The notes under the pieces: generated by a model
The model's input: the letters and a program-made list of their open reading frames with translations, nothing else
Databases searched by the model: none
What the model was told of the DNA's origin: nothing
DNA from: Basidiobolus meristosporus CBS 931.73
Lineage: Eukaryota > Basidiobolomycota > Basidiobolomycetes > Basidiobolales > Basidiobolaceae
Assembly (NCBI GenBank): GCA_002104905.1
Contig: MCFE01000063.1
Coordinates: 124,001-188,000 of the forward strand
Length of the DNA stretch: 64,000 nucleotides
Direction: 5' to 3'
Program-made: the position numbers and the translations under genes
In this document: positions 1-12,174 of the stretch, in pieces
Layout of the letters: each line of letters opens with the position of its first letter
Numbering within the stretch: the first letter of the stretch is position 1

Positions 1-63
1 TAATCCTGCTATAAGATAGTGTAGAGGGTCAGTAATTCCAAGCTGCCAGCATTGTGATGGCCT

Positions 64-215
64 CATTGCAGGATCCCAACAGCTGTTTGGGATTGGATCC
101 ACCTGCAGGACCAAATGAATTTTCATAGAGAACATTAAGGCATCATCACAGGATTCTAACAGCTGACTCAAATCAGATCCACCTGCTGAATCAAATTACT
201 TTTCACAGGGAAAGA
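64..215. repeat. Degenerate two-copy direct repeat, 80-bp period
   Basis: The segment beginning near 64 recurs near 144 with the same order of words: a CAGGAT start, an AACAGCTG core, a GATCCACCTGC block, then AAATTA/AATGAA-TTTTCA. The two copies are offset by 80 bases and differ at roughly a quarter of positions. It looks like an old tandem duplication, possibly inside a decayed transposable element. Confidence 0.5.
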
Positions 216-1819
216 CCAAGTGCAGTGCACCTAGAAATATCCCAGAAGCAATCATCCTTGTACCATAAGGCAGAAAACTTAACAAGATTGGTAGCAGCCT
301 TGATTTTATATCAATGAGTGTACAAACTTAGCCTGTGCCTAATTAGTTACATAATGATGAGCCCAGTGAGTGAAAGAAGCCCCAATTTCCTGTTGGCTTT
401 TACACAAAAATTCTCATGTTTTATCTAATGCATAAGTGTCAGTACAAAAGTCTTCAGGCACCTCATTACTACTGGATATATTCTTGAAAGCACCATGCAT
501 CTCCTCTAAGCCTTTACAATGCCCAGCTTCTCTCTGAATTCATGTACAACACATCTGTAAGGCCCTTACAAAAAAATAACTAAAGGCTGGCAGAATACCA
601 CCATAATGTCAGCAGAATTCAAAGTTTCCTCACACATACAACTGTCAATATCCTAGGCTCCAGCTGTCTGGCAAACAGGAAGACATATATTCCAGAAGGA
701 GGCTAGGTCAAAAAACATGCATACCAAATTTGGCAATAAGCTACACACTACTTCACAAAGAGTTGCAACTGAAATTTTGAAGGAAAATCACCATCTGAAT
801 GCTAGCAAAATTCTACACATATACCAGCAGAAAACCAGTGGATTATCAGATGAGTTCCAGGTATGAAATCTTTCATAGGGCAAGGATGTACACAATTAGG
901 TAGAAGTCCAACTAGAAGCGAGTGGGCCAGAGTCCTAGGACAATCATCATCCCCAATTATGGCCTTAATACACCGGGCAAAGCCCCAAAAGCGAATTCGA
1001 GATGAGCCATCAAGTGGAGATCTCTGGATCTAAACACAACGCTCACATCGACATACATCCGTAACTTCAAAACTCGCCGAAAAGCGATCAGGACATGCGT
1101 TGGCCTGAGCATCGAATGGCCGCTTGTCAGCCAGTCGACCAAGATCAGAAACCAGCAGAGATTAAGCTTCGGGGAAATTCTGGGCATTCACCATGCTCTG
1201 CAGTGGATCTGGCTTATGACGGAATGAACCAGCATCTTATATCCGGATATTGCCATCAACGTGACCAGGTGAAACCAATGGCCATTTGCTCAAGGTAATC
1301 AAATCTGTTTCAAGCCGCTACTGAGCTCGCCGCCAGCCGATGAATGGAAAGTGAATAAGAAGATTGGAAATCAGGTCGAGGGTGTACGAAATTGATAGGA
1401 TTACTTGGCAATGTATGAGCTCGATTGCCTCATGATTTGGCTGCAGAACCAGGAAGCGGTCGTTTTATAGAATAATGAAATTTAATACCTAGCTGCCACC
1501 ATGCTCTCAACATCACTGATGGATCATCTGCGGGTTTCAAATAGTAAGTTACAACGGAACTCAGGGGCTTGAGAATGGTGACTAGTTCCATTTTAAACTA
1601 GCATGGAGCGCTTGTCCATTGTATTGGAATAATACCCCATTAGCATTATGCCAATCTGGTTCCATCTGTGAGGAAATGATTATACCTGTCTAACTGCTAC
1701 AAATACGAAGAAATTAATTGCTTCATGTCATCCATGCCATTAACTGATGTCCCATACATATTTTACTCGGTTCATCGCAAAACACATATGGCCTCATTGT
1801 GTCAATTCCAGAGGCTTGA

Positions 1820-1827
1820 TATAAATA
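1820..1827 (+). promoter_or_regulatory. TATA box before small ORF
   Basis: TATAAATA lies 72 bases upstream of the ATG at 1899, similar to the TATA-to-ATG spacing of several clear genes in this window. Its function is inferred from sequence only. Confidence 0.35.
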
Positions 1828-1898
1828 GCCTTGCTCCACCGTTGAGAAGAGGCATCCCTCATCACTCTTTCTGGCTTTACACCCTCATCTCCCATAGC

Positions 1899-2102
1899 AT
1901 GCCTCACATCTTTCCCAGCACGGCCGAGCGAACCCAAAATCTAGAAACATGCATGTCTTCCAAGATCTTCGAACCTACACCAAGGCTAATACAAAAATTC
2001 AGCACGCATCCGGCATTTCAAACCAAGCCGCACTTCAGCAAATCAGTAGCAAAGTTCTCCAAGGGTTTACTACCGATATTTGAGGATCCCCAGGAGGAGT
2101 AG
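1899..2102 (+). CDS. Possible small protein, 67 aa (or 49 aa)
   Basis: An open frame runs from ATG 1899 (67 aa) or from the internal ATG 1953 (49 aa) to a TAG at 2100-2102, behind a TATA box at 1820. No family is recognised. The product is rich in Lys, Ser, Phe and Pro and ends in an acidic tail (IFEDPQEE). Its ending resembles that of the small ORF at 2873-3058: SKGLLPIFEDPQEE here, SKILPPIQESTEEH there. No signal peptide or membrane segment is evident. A second frame from ATG 1949 is also open for a while, so the coding frame is not certain. It could be a chance ORF. The case rests only on the TATA context and the possible paralogue. Confidence 0.25.
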   Translation: MPHIFPSTAERTQNLETCMSSKIFEPTPRLIQKFSTHPAFQTKPHFSKSVAKFSKGLLPIFEDPQEE

Positions 2103-2872
2103 TCAAGGTCCATCTCGCTTCGTTCAAGTCCAAGCATGCTCACATTGCATTAATCCATCATGTATTACGACTTCCAACGGACAGCCCTCAAAGCGGCTAT
2201 TCCTAGTTGAGCCTGTGCAATTAGATATCTTACGTATCTACCTTGTATGGAACCACTGTAGACCTTGTGACTATTAGAAATCCAAGTGCAATAAATTCAT
2301 GCACAGGTGTGTGTTTCTCGGAAGTAGGAACCAATGTCTCCAGTGTCGCCACCATATCCCCATATAGCTGCCACTAACAATCCAGATTCGTGCGTTCCAT
2401 CATACATGGATTGGTAGAGTAATCAAGCGCAACCTTATGATCAGACCAATTTTGGATGGCGTGTAATAAGCCCTATCAAGGAATTCAATTGATTCTGGAT
2501 ATTCATGCCTAGGTCAGATATTGATCCGATAGATATGGCTGCTTACCAAGAGACCAGTAGATCCTATGCTTGATGTTTCGATTCAGCACCCCCATTACAA
2601 AGAACTTGTGCTGGCTGGCATGGGTTGCGACTCTTGGATGGCTCCATTGTATGAGCATCTTCATTAGATCCAAGATCCGAACTACGAAGCAAATAGAATC
2701 CCTTCTAGCCTAATGTTAGCGAGCTACCCATTCACTTCAGAAGTAGTCTTCCATACAATTCCAGAACCCCTCACTGCATTATGTACAGGCCGCCGCAATA
2801 CCCGGCTGTGCGTATAAAACCCAGGCCTGGGTGGCACCAATCTGCAGTACCTTATTCATCTTCGAAACTCAA
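2103..2872. other. Intergenic, nothing recognised except a TATA box
   Basis: No coding frame or RNA gene was recognised. The only feature seen is the TATA box at 2813-2819 in front of the next small ORF. Confidence 0.4.
2813..2819 (+). promoter_or_regulatory. TATA box before small ORF
   Basis: TATAAAA lies 60 bases upstream of the ATG at 2873. The intervening leader is pyrimidine-rich, as in other genes of this window. Confidence 0.35.
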
Positions 2873-3058
2873 ATGCCGGCTCTTTCCAACGTGCAAAAAG
2901 GCAACATCGTCGCAAAATTGTCGAACGAGCCGTATCCTTTCAACAACGTCGATGCGGCATCGTATTTCGATCTTACCAACATGAAGCTGCAGTTTGAAGC
3001 TGCTATGCAGAAGTCAAAAATTCTCCCGCCTATACAGGAGTCTACGGAAGAACACTGA
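2873..3058 (+). CDS. Possible small protein, 61 aa
   Basis: An uninterrupted 61-codon frame starts at ATG 2873, 60 bases after a TATAAAA box, and stops with TGA at 3056-3058. The product is soluble-looking and polar, with a central amphipathic stretch (MKLQFEAAMQKSK) and the tail ILPPIQESTEEH. No family is recognised. The C-terminus resembles that of the ORF at 1899-2102, so the two may be a diverged tandem pair of small proteins. The length is within chance range at this base composition, and expression is unproven. Confidence 0.3.
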   Translation: MPALSNVQKGNIVAKLSNEPYPFNNVDAASYFDLTNMKLQFEAAMQKSKILPPIQESTEEH

Positions 3059-5077
3059 GTCTAAATGGGCCGAACCCATACTAAATTAGATTAGCTGGCT
3101 TTGCTCTGTCTGCCCTATTAGTGCAAGTCTTACCTAGATGTTTCAACCTCTCGGTTCCAAGGCTAGTCACAGATTCTGAGATACAAACGAGTGTTTCCAT
3201 GTATCTGTCCCCGTTTTGATATACTAAAGTTGAGAGAATAGTCTAGGCCATGGTGGCTAGCACAGATATGGAAATTATAGATGCGATTACATATAAGGCT
3301 AATGGTATTTAGAACACAGCGACCACCTTTCGACCAATATGATACAGTGTGGTTTGGGGTGAATTCGGCCGCCTCGTAGTTGTATAGTTATCTGGTCTGA
3401 TGGCAAGTTTCCTGTGGGCACGTATATTCTCAGCAACCTGGTTGAAATGGGCAGTCAGCCCAGACGGGGCTCTCAAGAAAACACAAGCCATTTGCAGCAT
3501 ATTTCATGATATAATTACTGATGATTTTGGGCTAAATATATCCGATATCGCCAAACCGATTATATTGACTTTTCTGTCAGGATGACAAATATACAGTAAA
3601 GAAAACCGTGGAATACATCTGCGTTATCTGCTACCTATCGAATTCCTCGAGCTTCAACCACTTCACCACCATTTTGATCCCACATCATCACCAAGTGTAG
3701 AGTATTGCATTTTACCAAAGCCAGAGATCAACGTCATTTCGAATTGCACTTGGATACCAGGTTGCGCCTGCTTCCTAATTGGGAAGGTCGTGTACTACCA
3801 AAGATGTCCAACTGTGTACGAGAGTAAAAACATAGGCCAGCAAGGCCATGGAATGCGGACTAGGCTGATTATGTAATGCTTCGGCCTAATAGTAGATATA
3901 TTGTGATTGAAAGGTTAGCTGCCTCGTGACCCATGGAGGCATCTACGTATAGAAGCCCTCTTTTGGTCATAAATAAAGTTTTTGAGTTTGGACGAAATTG
4001 GAATACTGCGTTCACCCTCTCAGATCCCCAAATTTTGCCTTAGTGGTGTGTTGGGTTGCGTGCTTCTCAAAGACCACATGAAGTGTTCACTGCCATAGAA
4101 AGCCAACCCATCAAGATGCCAGGGTCATGTTCTTCCTCATGGATCCTATACTGTCAAGTAGCATCATTCTAGTCTTTTGTAGGAAGGGATAAAGTCCGTT
4201 CGAACGACTGCAAAAGAGCGGAACCGGCCCTCTCTTGCGCGACCACACGCTGGCTCGTACGTACACTTTGAAGACCTCAAGCTTCCTGTTGAGGCAATAA
4301 TGTTGCTCCTATCTGAAGATTCTAGTGATAACCGCAAACGACGTCATGGACAGCCAATCGAGGATCTACGTGCTCTTAGTATGTAGAACGAAACGAAGCT
4401 TTGTAAACGCTGATCTAATAAATAGAGGTTTAACTATTTGGGACTTGATGCAGTCTGGAGACACATTTGGTTGTATTCACGCCATATCCATCAACTTGTC
4501 GACTCACAATCGCCGAATATCCCTGCAAACACCGCATATCGTGAGAAGTAGAAATACTAAGGACCACTTGATTGACTGCCTGCGCATTTCCAAAAAAATA
4601 CAGAACCTACCATCAATCTGAATTGCCTATTGGCGATGTCCAGATGCTTACGGATTAATATCAGCGCATGTCCCATTCTAGATAAATGAAATCCTGGATT
4701 GCCGTGACGGTTGGTAGCTTGTTTCGCCTAAGATCTAATCCTTGATCATCGGCAACGCCACAATGCCCACAGCCAATTTCGAAATATTGCACCATTAAGG
4801 TACGAAAGCTCCCCAATCGTATTGCCAACCTAGGTACACTGGGGATGGTCAGATTCCGGAAGAAATCTTCTCACTCGACTTCCCTGCCCACCTATTTGGC
4901 AACCGGGACAATCATAACATCACAGGGCTTCTGGTCGAAATTTTAGGTTCATGGCCATATTGGGCTTTGCGATCATTGCCCTTCTTTATTAGTCACAGCC
5001 TGGGTTGGCAATTCAGTCTGGCCCAACATGGAGAAACGGACTTCAACCTAGAAGGCAGATTGGGCAGCCTGATGCAA
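3059..5077. other. Intergenic, no gene recognised
   Basis: About 2 kb with many stops on both strands. Short open stretches (for example near 3400-3585 and 4325-4621, plus strand) show no domain, splice pattern or promoter worth calling. It ends at the TATA box of the velvet gene. Confidence 0.4.
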
Positions 5078-5085
5078 TATATAAA
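5078..5085 (+). promoter_or_regulatory. TATA box of velvet gene
   Basis: TATATAAA lies 46 bases before the ATG at 5124 of the velvet-domain gene. It is placed by consensus and spacing. Confidence 0.55.
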
Positions 5086-5123
5086 CCTAGGGAGGCAACC
5101 AGCAGAGCCTTAAGACCCACACA

Positions 5124-6470
5124 ATGTCCATCGCAAACACCCATCACAACTTCATCTCCATCGACGAATGCTTTCAGAATAGTCACAAGTAACTGATTTC
5201 TTTAGATCTTGACTAAGGCCGATACTGATGTTTTCTTGATAGCGACTACCAGTTGATAGTCCGTCAGCAACCCAAAAGAGCTAAGCGTAGCAGTATCAAA
5301 GACAAAATTGGCGAGAAACCTATGGACCCTCCACCGATAGTTCAAGTCAAGATCACCAACGGAGATGTGGAGGATAATGAGTAGGTACCATGAACCTAAT
5401 TCAACCTGCTTTCCATCTCTGATGAATCCCGATTTCTTTGAAACCCCAGTCTACTTCAGCATCCTGGATTGTTTATGTTGGCTGAACTGGTTGGGCCCGC
5501 GGATGTTATGGAGGAGTCGATTCCTGACACAGCGATCAGTGGCACCTTGTGCTCCTCTCTTTACAAGCTCAAGGATATCGATAATACCTATGGGGGATTC
5601 TTTATTTTCCCGGAGATTTCCGTGAGAGTCGAAGGGGATTTCCGACTGAAATTCAAACTCTACGACATCACATTGTAAGCAGCTTCTCTTTCCAAAATCT
5701 TGGCGAGCCCTTAACTAATAACTTCGAAAAGCGGTCAAGCAACTTTGATGAAATGCACCTACTCCGACGTCTTCACAGTCTACTCCTCCAAGAGGTTCCC
5801 CGGCATTGAGGAATCTACCTTTCTCTCGCGTTCATTCTCTGACCAAGGCGCTCGGATCAGGATTCGTCGAGGAAGCAAGATGCTGAACATATCGTAAGTA
5901 CCCTTGACCTGTTGTACGGAGCGATCATTCTTTAACCATTCATTGATTAGCTCCACCCCTAAGCACTCCGACAACAAACGCAAGTCTATTGATAGTCACC
6001 ACTCTGAACCGCTATCTTCACCATTGCAAAAGCCTCGTCACCTCTGGCAACCGAATCATCCGAATAGCGGAACGCTGACGTCCAATAGAGACATTTCCCC
6101 TCATCATACCACTATCAATGAGGCTGGACCAAAAATTGTCTCGGGTGATACTTCACTGACGGAATTAGATTCAGCTCTGAAAGCAGCCAATAGAAAAGAT
6201 CACTTTGATGCTATACAGTCCTGTATTCAGTCCTATAGTCCCATGACGAATCCAGGGCTTCTGCAAAGGTTGAAGACCACAACCAGCTCGCTCCAAACAC
6301 TAGAGAGCTCTCTAAAGCGCGACAAATTTGGAGCCATCCCTGGAAAGAATGCTGATGGGCTCCTAAGCAAAAGCGACTGCCAAGTCTTTAACACACTATT
6401 CGAGTCCTATTTACGTGAAAACCAAATCCCTGTATCAATGCCTCAAAACGTCTTCTCTTGGCAGGATTAG
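5124..6470 (+). CDS. Velvet-domain developmental regulator (VosA/VelB class)
   Basis: Exons are 5124-5188, 5243-5380, 5450-5674, 5732-5893 and 5951-6470, giving 369 aa in frame throughout. The velvet domain fills about residues 20-200. Hallmarks read from the sequence are [74 protein letters not shown] and [16 protein letters not shown] followed by [13 protein letters not shown]. The rest (about 170 aa) is a polar, Ser-rich tail without a recognised domain. Velvet proteins are fungal NF-kB-like DNA-binding factors that form homo- and heterodimers and link sporulation, light response and secondary metabolism. The N-terminal position of the domain followed by a long tail is more like VosA than VeA, but the subfamily is inference. 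All splice sites are GT-AG and each junction restores a conserved velvet motif. Confidence 0.9.
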
Positions 6471-7765
6471 CCTTGCATTAATTCATATCGTAACCACACT
6501 ATTGTAATTATACATTTCTTGTATCATCTGCCTCTCGTCAGTATATCGTACCGCATACTCTTTGTATTTAATACTTCATTCATTCACTTTCCATGATGTC
6601 CAAATGAAATTTTTGGTGAACTGTCCATTTTGGATCTAACAGCACAACTTCATTCTCTGCCACTCGACTCCCTGCCAACTGATCTGAGGCCCTAGAACAT
6701 TACGATTCGTGCCGAATAAGGTTCTAGAATTCAATACATATATGATCACTTTTATTTATGCGGGGTAGTTACCAAGGTCGGTTCAGTAGAACTGGGGTTC
6801 CAACTCGTACAGAATTTGATAACCACCTTCACCAAAGCCATCTAGCGGGAGTAAACCTAATATAGATTGGTCTTCCCCTTACCCACGCAACTGAGACTTT
6901 GCCCTAGGTGTCGAGGGTCGTATTGTATGAGATGTATTTCCATTTGACCGTCGAGGCTTGAGTCAAAGGAGGTCATGCCAGGTTTCGATATATGGGCAAC
7001 ATATTACCGGTCTCACTATTCTTCCCTCCAACGCCATACAATGTCTCGATGAGTCAAGAAAACAACTGGAGGGCGCAGCCTTCAATAGAAAATCTCTGGA
7101 AATAAGATAATGACACAAGATTAACTAAACTAGCCAGATACGTAACATCTAAAACAAGAAATCCTGGAGACCATATGGCCAAAAGAATTGGCATTCATGG
7201 GCCGCAGCGCCAGATGACTCCAGGGTTTACAGTTTGAATAGCCCGCCTAGGCTTTTTCCATCTCCAAGTCCGAATACTTCAGTAAGGTAGGCTGTTTCAA
7301 GTAAGCGTGCACCAGATATTTTGGAGGCTAGACGGAGGAATATCCAAGTCTAGCCATCTTGTATCCAGCAGCATTGGGGTGAATATCGGCCCCGTAATCT
7401 GAAAGATATGCCTCGGAACAGCATCATTTGGCTAAGCTTACTACATGGGCCTCCACATGGTCTTTAGACAAGCTACTACTTATGAAGAGTACCGTCCAAC
7501 CTTGGGTCTAGATGTCTAGCGTACACATCTAATATTTCTGCTTTATGATGATGATGTGGCAGGCTTCTAGAAACTAGTACTCGAACTAGCAATAACCAAC
7601 TCTGGTAATCACTTCGACGATGAAACTTGACTGTAATTCTAGAAAAACCTAGAACCATATGCATACCAAACACATATACTAAATAACTACAAGCAAGCCA
7701 TAGTTTATTTGACAATACCAAAAGCTTGAAGACATCTAGGTGTAACATAAGGATAATCAAAGTGG
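6471..7765. other. Convergent intergenic region, no gene seen
   Basis: This lies between the 3' ends of the velvet gene (+) and MGM101 (-). An AT-rich tail follows the velvet stop. The remaining 1.2 kb has scattered short frames only, and no repeat or RNA gene was recognised. Confidence 0.4.
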
Positions 7766-8738
7766 TTACACCTCGCGGAAAGGATATTCAAGCTGACGAT
7801 TAACCAGTCTCCATAGCTTTCTTCTCTTTTTGGTAACGACGTGCTCACCATTCACTTCAACACAGTTCTCACTCTTAAACTGACCCACGAAAACAGGATC
7901 CCTACATGCTTCTGGGTTAGCGTATGTAAATAAGCGAATAAAGGCTTGAGAATTACCAGAGCTCGGATGCAACACCAAGATCCTTACAACAGCGCAGTAG
8001 CGCGTTACTCTTGCAGCCCTCAGCCGCGGTGGCTAAGCCATTTGGATCGAAGTAATCCTGCTCACCTCTTGCTTGAGAAACAAACCGTCCGTGGCATATT
8101 AAAGCATATTCGCGAGAAATATTCTTTGATGTTACGCTATGTGGGCCACGTGGAGCCAAAGCCCAACCTATACGCAAACAGAATGAGTTCGAGCTTCTCA
8201 CCCTCGACGCAACAACCGGAATCAAAGCAAACCTCCAGGACCGAAAGCTCTGTTCATTATGCGACGATACTTGATTTCGGGCAAATACAAAAGGCCGTCT
8301 TGGGTAATTAACAGGTTAATAACAAGCCAAACATCAGAGCAAGAGGCGCAACTAAATTACCAGGCTTCACCTCAATGTCTTCTTTGTTGATTGGCTTCAT
8401 CAAGATTTCCGCCACCTCTTTCTCAAAGGGTTGTGAGCCAACACCGTAAAAGGATTTTGTCCAATCACGTTTACGATTGGGGTGATTAATGTCGTTGAAA
8501 TCTCCCAAGACTGATTCACTACTGGAGAACTCATTATTTGTACTTTCGCTTCCTGGAGTATCTTTTCGCAACAACAAGGAAGATCCAAAATTCCGGCGAA
8601 CAACTCCCTAGCCAAGGATAAATTGAATATGCTTTCTGGCTAACTTCAAAGGCAAAAGAAAAATACCGTAGCGGTAAATGCGCGTGAAAATAGAGCAGTA
8701 GGAATAATACGACTACGTAATATTGACTGTTGATACAT
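7766..8738 (-). CDS. MGM101: Mitochondrial genome maintenance protein Mgm101
   Basis: Exons on the minus strand are 8738-8667, 8607-8361, 8298-8233, 8167-7957 and 7901-7766, giving 243 aa. The first exon supplies an Arg/Ser-rich, acid-free mitochondrial presequence (start [13 protein letters not shown]). The conserved Mgm101 core follows: [91 protein letters not shown], and the Lys/Arg-rich end [18 protein letters not shown]. Mgm101 is a Rad52-like single-strand annealing protein of the mitochondrial nucleoid needed for mtDNA repair and maintenance. The third intron has a slightly unusual donor (GTTTGC), but the protein alignment across it is exact. The start was chosen because it is the only ATG that gives a presequence in frame through a GT-AG intron. 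Confidence 0.93.
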
Positions 8739-9999
8739 TTCGTTGGTAAGAAGGGAATTATTTTCTGTCCAGAGGTTTTATCAATTCTTTTTTTACCATC
8801 CCGCCGATGTCATCATCTTGGGATAAATCCATGCTTAACAAATCAACCAATGATCATAGCTTAACCCTTGCTTTGTCAAAGTCACATAGAATTAGGATTT
8901 GGCACCGGAATCCGACCGCAGCTCATCCAGCATGATAGGCTTCCAAAGGTTACATGGCCACATTTTAGAGTGGAAGTGCCAATCACACTATTACGACCGT
9001 AGCCTTGCGATTATTTATGAGCTTTTCCTTTTGCGAAATAGCACCTCCAGTAGCCAGTTTCATGAAGTTCCCTGCATTGATGTAGATCAAACCCAGGGAC
9101 CTAAGCATGCAAAGAGCAAGGAAAATGACGGGAAACCCCCTGGACACACTTCGTATCCTCCGCCAAATGCTCACCCTTTATTCATGTCTAGTAGAAGGCA
9201 TTCGGGATCTTGTTTCGTCGTTATGCACCATAGCTTTGTGGTCTTGTAGCCTTCCTGATATCAATGAGCAAGTACTCCATCGGATTGGAGACTGCTATGG
9301 CAATATGCATCGCATTGCTTATGGGTAATGCGCTTCACTGCAGGCGTTTGCTCTATGCTCGAATTTAAGCACCTATTTGTCGGCCTGATTAGATTAGACC
9401 TGAGTTCTTATCGAAGTGACAATAAAAATAGATTTTTTCAAGTAAGCAAATAGCGGTGGAGTGCCCAAGTTTATTTTAAGATCTGATATAGAGCATCATT
9501 ACAAGTTGAATAAATACCTAATTACTGACAATACCAAATATAGGTAAATCTAGTCATGTTCTTGCTACCAGATCAAATTCTGTGACAAGCGAAGTATAGA
9601 TTGGTTTCAGCTCAGTAAGCGGTGCATCTCTAAACTCGCCTATTTCGGGAAAATGACGAGAGTTTAAGGGAAAATAGAAATATTTGATACTATTCGTTTC
9701 TTGGGGCGTGCAGTTTAGACAGCCTCTAGGCAAAAAACATTGTGAAACAATCAGTGGGTACTAGGTACCTTTCATTGCCAATATCTCTCTTGATCTATCA
9801 ATTTTCAAATAGATTATTCCTATCTCTTCATCCTTTGCACTCCACACGCTTACTCCTTGCACCTCTCTCTTCAGTCCCTAGTAGCTACATCTCGACATTT
9901 CGAATAGGCTTAATATCCCTGCTTCTCAGTCTCTCACGAATAACCTTTGGTTAGTAAAGCAAATACTGTTTATACCGGAATACATCAATAGTCCAAGTA
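8739..9999. promoter_or_regulatory. Divergent intergenic region of MGM101 and KCH1-like gene
   Basis: The two flanking genes point away from this 1.26-kb region, so it should hold both promoters. About 9780-9960 is strongly pyrimidine-rich on the plus strand and probably forms the 5' leader (possibly with an intron) of the KCH1-like gene. The frame at 9742-9954 is low-complexity Leu/Ser and is not called as a gene. Confidence 0.4.
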
Positions 10000-11645
10000 A
10001 TGTGTTGCTGTTGTGGCGGTGACGCAAAATGGAAACGGGAGATTATTAATGACCATAAATTCGACTACGTTGATGTGGAGGAGTTTGTGGATAGGAGTTG
10101 CATGACAAGATTCAAATACTGTTTTGTATTCCTATTCACGCTGAAGTCTATACTGGTCTACGTCCTCGATATCTACACGGCAGTAATGTTGGTGGTGTTC
10201 AAAACCTGGACTAGTAATATTCAAACCCCCGACAAGGATTCAATCCAGCACTTGCCGTACATTCGCTGGATTTTCGTTGCCTCCATCGCCGCCTCCTATA
10301 TCCTATTATTCCTGGAAATGAAAAAAACTAGAGCGATCATTCTATCTAGAGATATTTCATTCACATTCACCTCCATCATGGCCAATCGATTTTACACTCT
10401 AAGGTCGTATGCGCACTATTGCTTTTTTAAGCAAATCCACAATCAGAAACGATTCAAAGACGAATTGGCATTCTTCATCTTTTTTTCTTTGAAAGGCAAG
10501 CCCCAATCACTTCGATGATGAGACTTCCGTTGTACTTATGTCAATCCCCCACCTAGGTTGGAAGAGACTGTTTTTTGCCGAGGCGCCACGTCAAGTAGTC
10601 AATGGATATATCTTGGTAATGGCTCTGCTGCGCGGCTTTGATAAGCTACAGCAGAGTAGCTTTAGTGAAAAGATGTCGATAGTCACGATGGGTGTGCCTT
10701 GCCTGCTTTTCATCATTTCTGCCATCCGGACCATGATTGCTGCATTTCTCTACATGTTCCTGGTCTGTGAGATCCAAGGCAACTTGAAAGAATACTGTTG
10801 TCACAAGATCGACAAAAGGTGTGTGTGCTACGATCACCATGATTCAGAAACGGATCCTCTAACTCCCACCCCGATGATATAGAATTGCCGAGCTACTACG
10901 CAACAAAGCTCGCAAACGGGCCTACAAAGACCGGATAATGAATGGTGCTATTCACCCCACCAAACCAGAATTGGATGGATTTGAGGATGTTATCATGATG
11001 GAAACGGTTAAAAGACCCGTGATCTCTGCCGAGAATGCTATTACCGATGAGAAACGAGCAATGCCTACTCGCACCATGTTACCAAACTATTCAGCACATC
11101 CAAATGGCAGGCTGAACAATGGTCAGCATCCTGCTGCCCAACCCACACTTCCCAAGATTGACCTTCCACCTGATGAGACTAATCCTTACGGTCCACAAGG
11201 TACAGGTCAAGTGCATGGTAATCGCACCTCACGCTTTCTAGCATCTTCATTGGGTCGACACGAGTATATGGAATTCGGTAATCGCGCTAATTCGGAGTGT
11301 TCCGACGACAGTTATAGCCATTATTCCACCGAATCTAGGAGCCAACGTATCCGTAGCCCGAACCCAGGTACACACAAAGCTGGGCAGTCCGCTGTTAGAA
11401 CTCAGCATTCTGCGAATCAATCTGTGCGCTCCGCCTCACCGACTCGAAGCGAGATATCTTATCGTAGCCGACCGGAGTATGCGCCGTCGGCTAATGGACG
11501 TAATTTAGGTGCTCTGCTTGACAATGACGACGAGGCACCTAACAGATATCAAGATAATCACCACACTCCTAATCATAGATCCAGAAGCAACAACATCAGG
11601 CATGTTGCTGTCAAGCCTGGCGGTTCTGGTGCTATCAATTTTTAG
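10000..11645 (+). CDS. KCH1/PRM6-type low-affinity potassium importer
   Basis: Exons are 10000-10495, 10557-10818 and 10883-11645, giving 506 aa. The N-terminus (MCCCCGGDAKWKREI, then DHKFDYVDVEEF) and the core (KSILVYVLDIYTAV, SFTFTSIMANRFYTLRSYAHY, KGWKRLFFAEAPRQVVN, then CEIQGNLKEYCCHKIDKRIA) match the fungal KCH family. These are plasma-membrane proteins that mediate potassium influx during pheromone or stress response and calcium signalling in yeasts. Several hydrophobic segments lie in the first 290 residues. The last 220 residues are a polar, Ser/Asn/Arg-rich cytoplasmic tail. The first intron begins GCAAGC after AAAG and ends CCTAG. No GT donor exists there, and the GC-AG junction restores the KGWKR motif, so this is a GC-AG intron. 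A run of Cys after the start could be acylated. Confidence 0.88.
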
Positions 11646-12174
11646 CAAGATGCTTGGTCTGATCCTTCAGGTCACAGTTCAAATCACATGTATTTATTGA
11701 TTATGGAAATTTTATTTGAGCAAATATACTACATGTTCATGATTAATCCTTCTGCCTCTAGTGTCTAAAATCGGAGTTCTCATCATTTCACAAGTCAATT
11801 AATAATTGGATTTACCCTGGCAACCATATTATAAACATGTGTACATTGTAGAAAATGACTTATTGTCTATTCGATAATAAACAGCCACAATTAATACATT
11901 TGACGAACGGATAGTCCATTGGCGATTCTTATTGACTATGCAATCAAGCCATTGTGGCTGACACCATAGACAGAGCCAGATGCGTACATGGAGTAAAATA
12001 TTCAATGGAACCAATGGGCCACCAGTGCATTGTTAGATTAATTGTATTCCGTAATGATTTGATGCTGGCTCAGTGCAGGTGCATGCGTTATATTGATATC
12101 AAGTAAATATCCAGATTAATGCTCTATCCAATCAGTTGAAATTTACAGTTTATGATCGTTGAAATCTAAATTCA
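11646..12174. other. Convergent AT-rich 3' intergenic region
   Basis: This lies between the stop codons of the KCH1-like gene (+) and the first S1 protease (-). It is AT-rich with several AATAAA-like words. No gene was seen. Confidence 0.4.

Larger units (their letters stand above)
1..1898. other. Gene-poor stretch with decayed repeat-like DNA
   Basis: No reading frame here could be tied to a known family. Both strands carry many stops, and the longest open stretches (about 60-75 codons) have no plausible start context or domain. The first 900 bases look like decayed repetitive DNA: bases 64-215 hold a degenerate direct duplication, but no LTR, terminal inverted repeat or reverse-transcriptase motif could be read. 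Confidence 0.4.
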
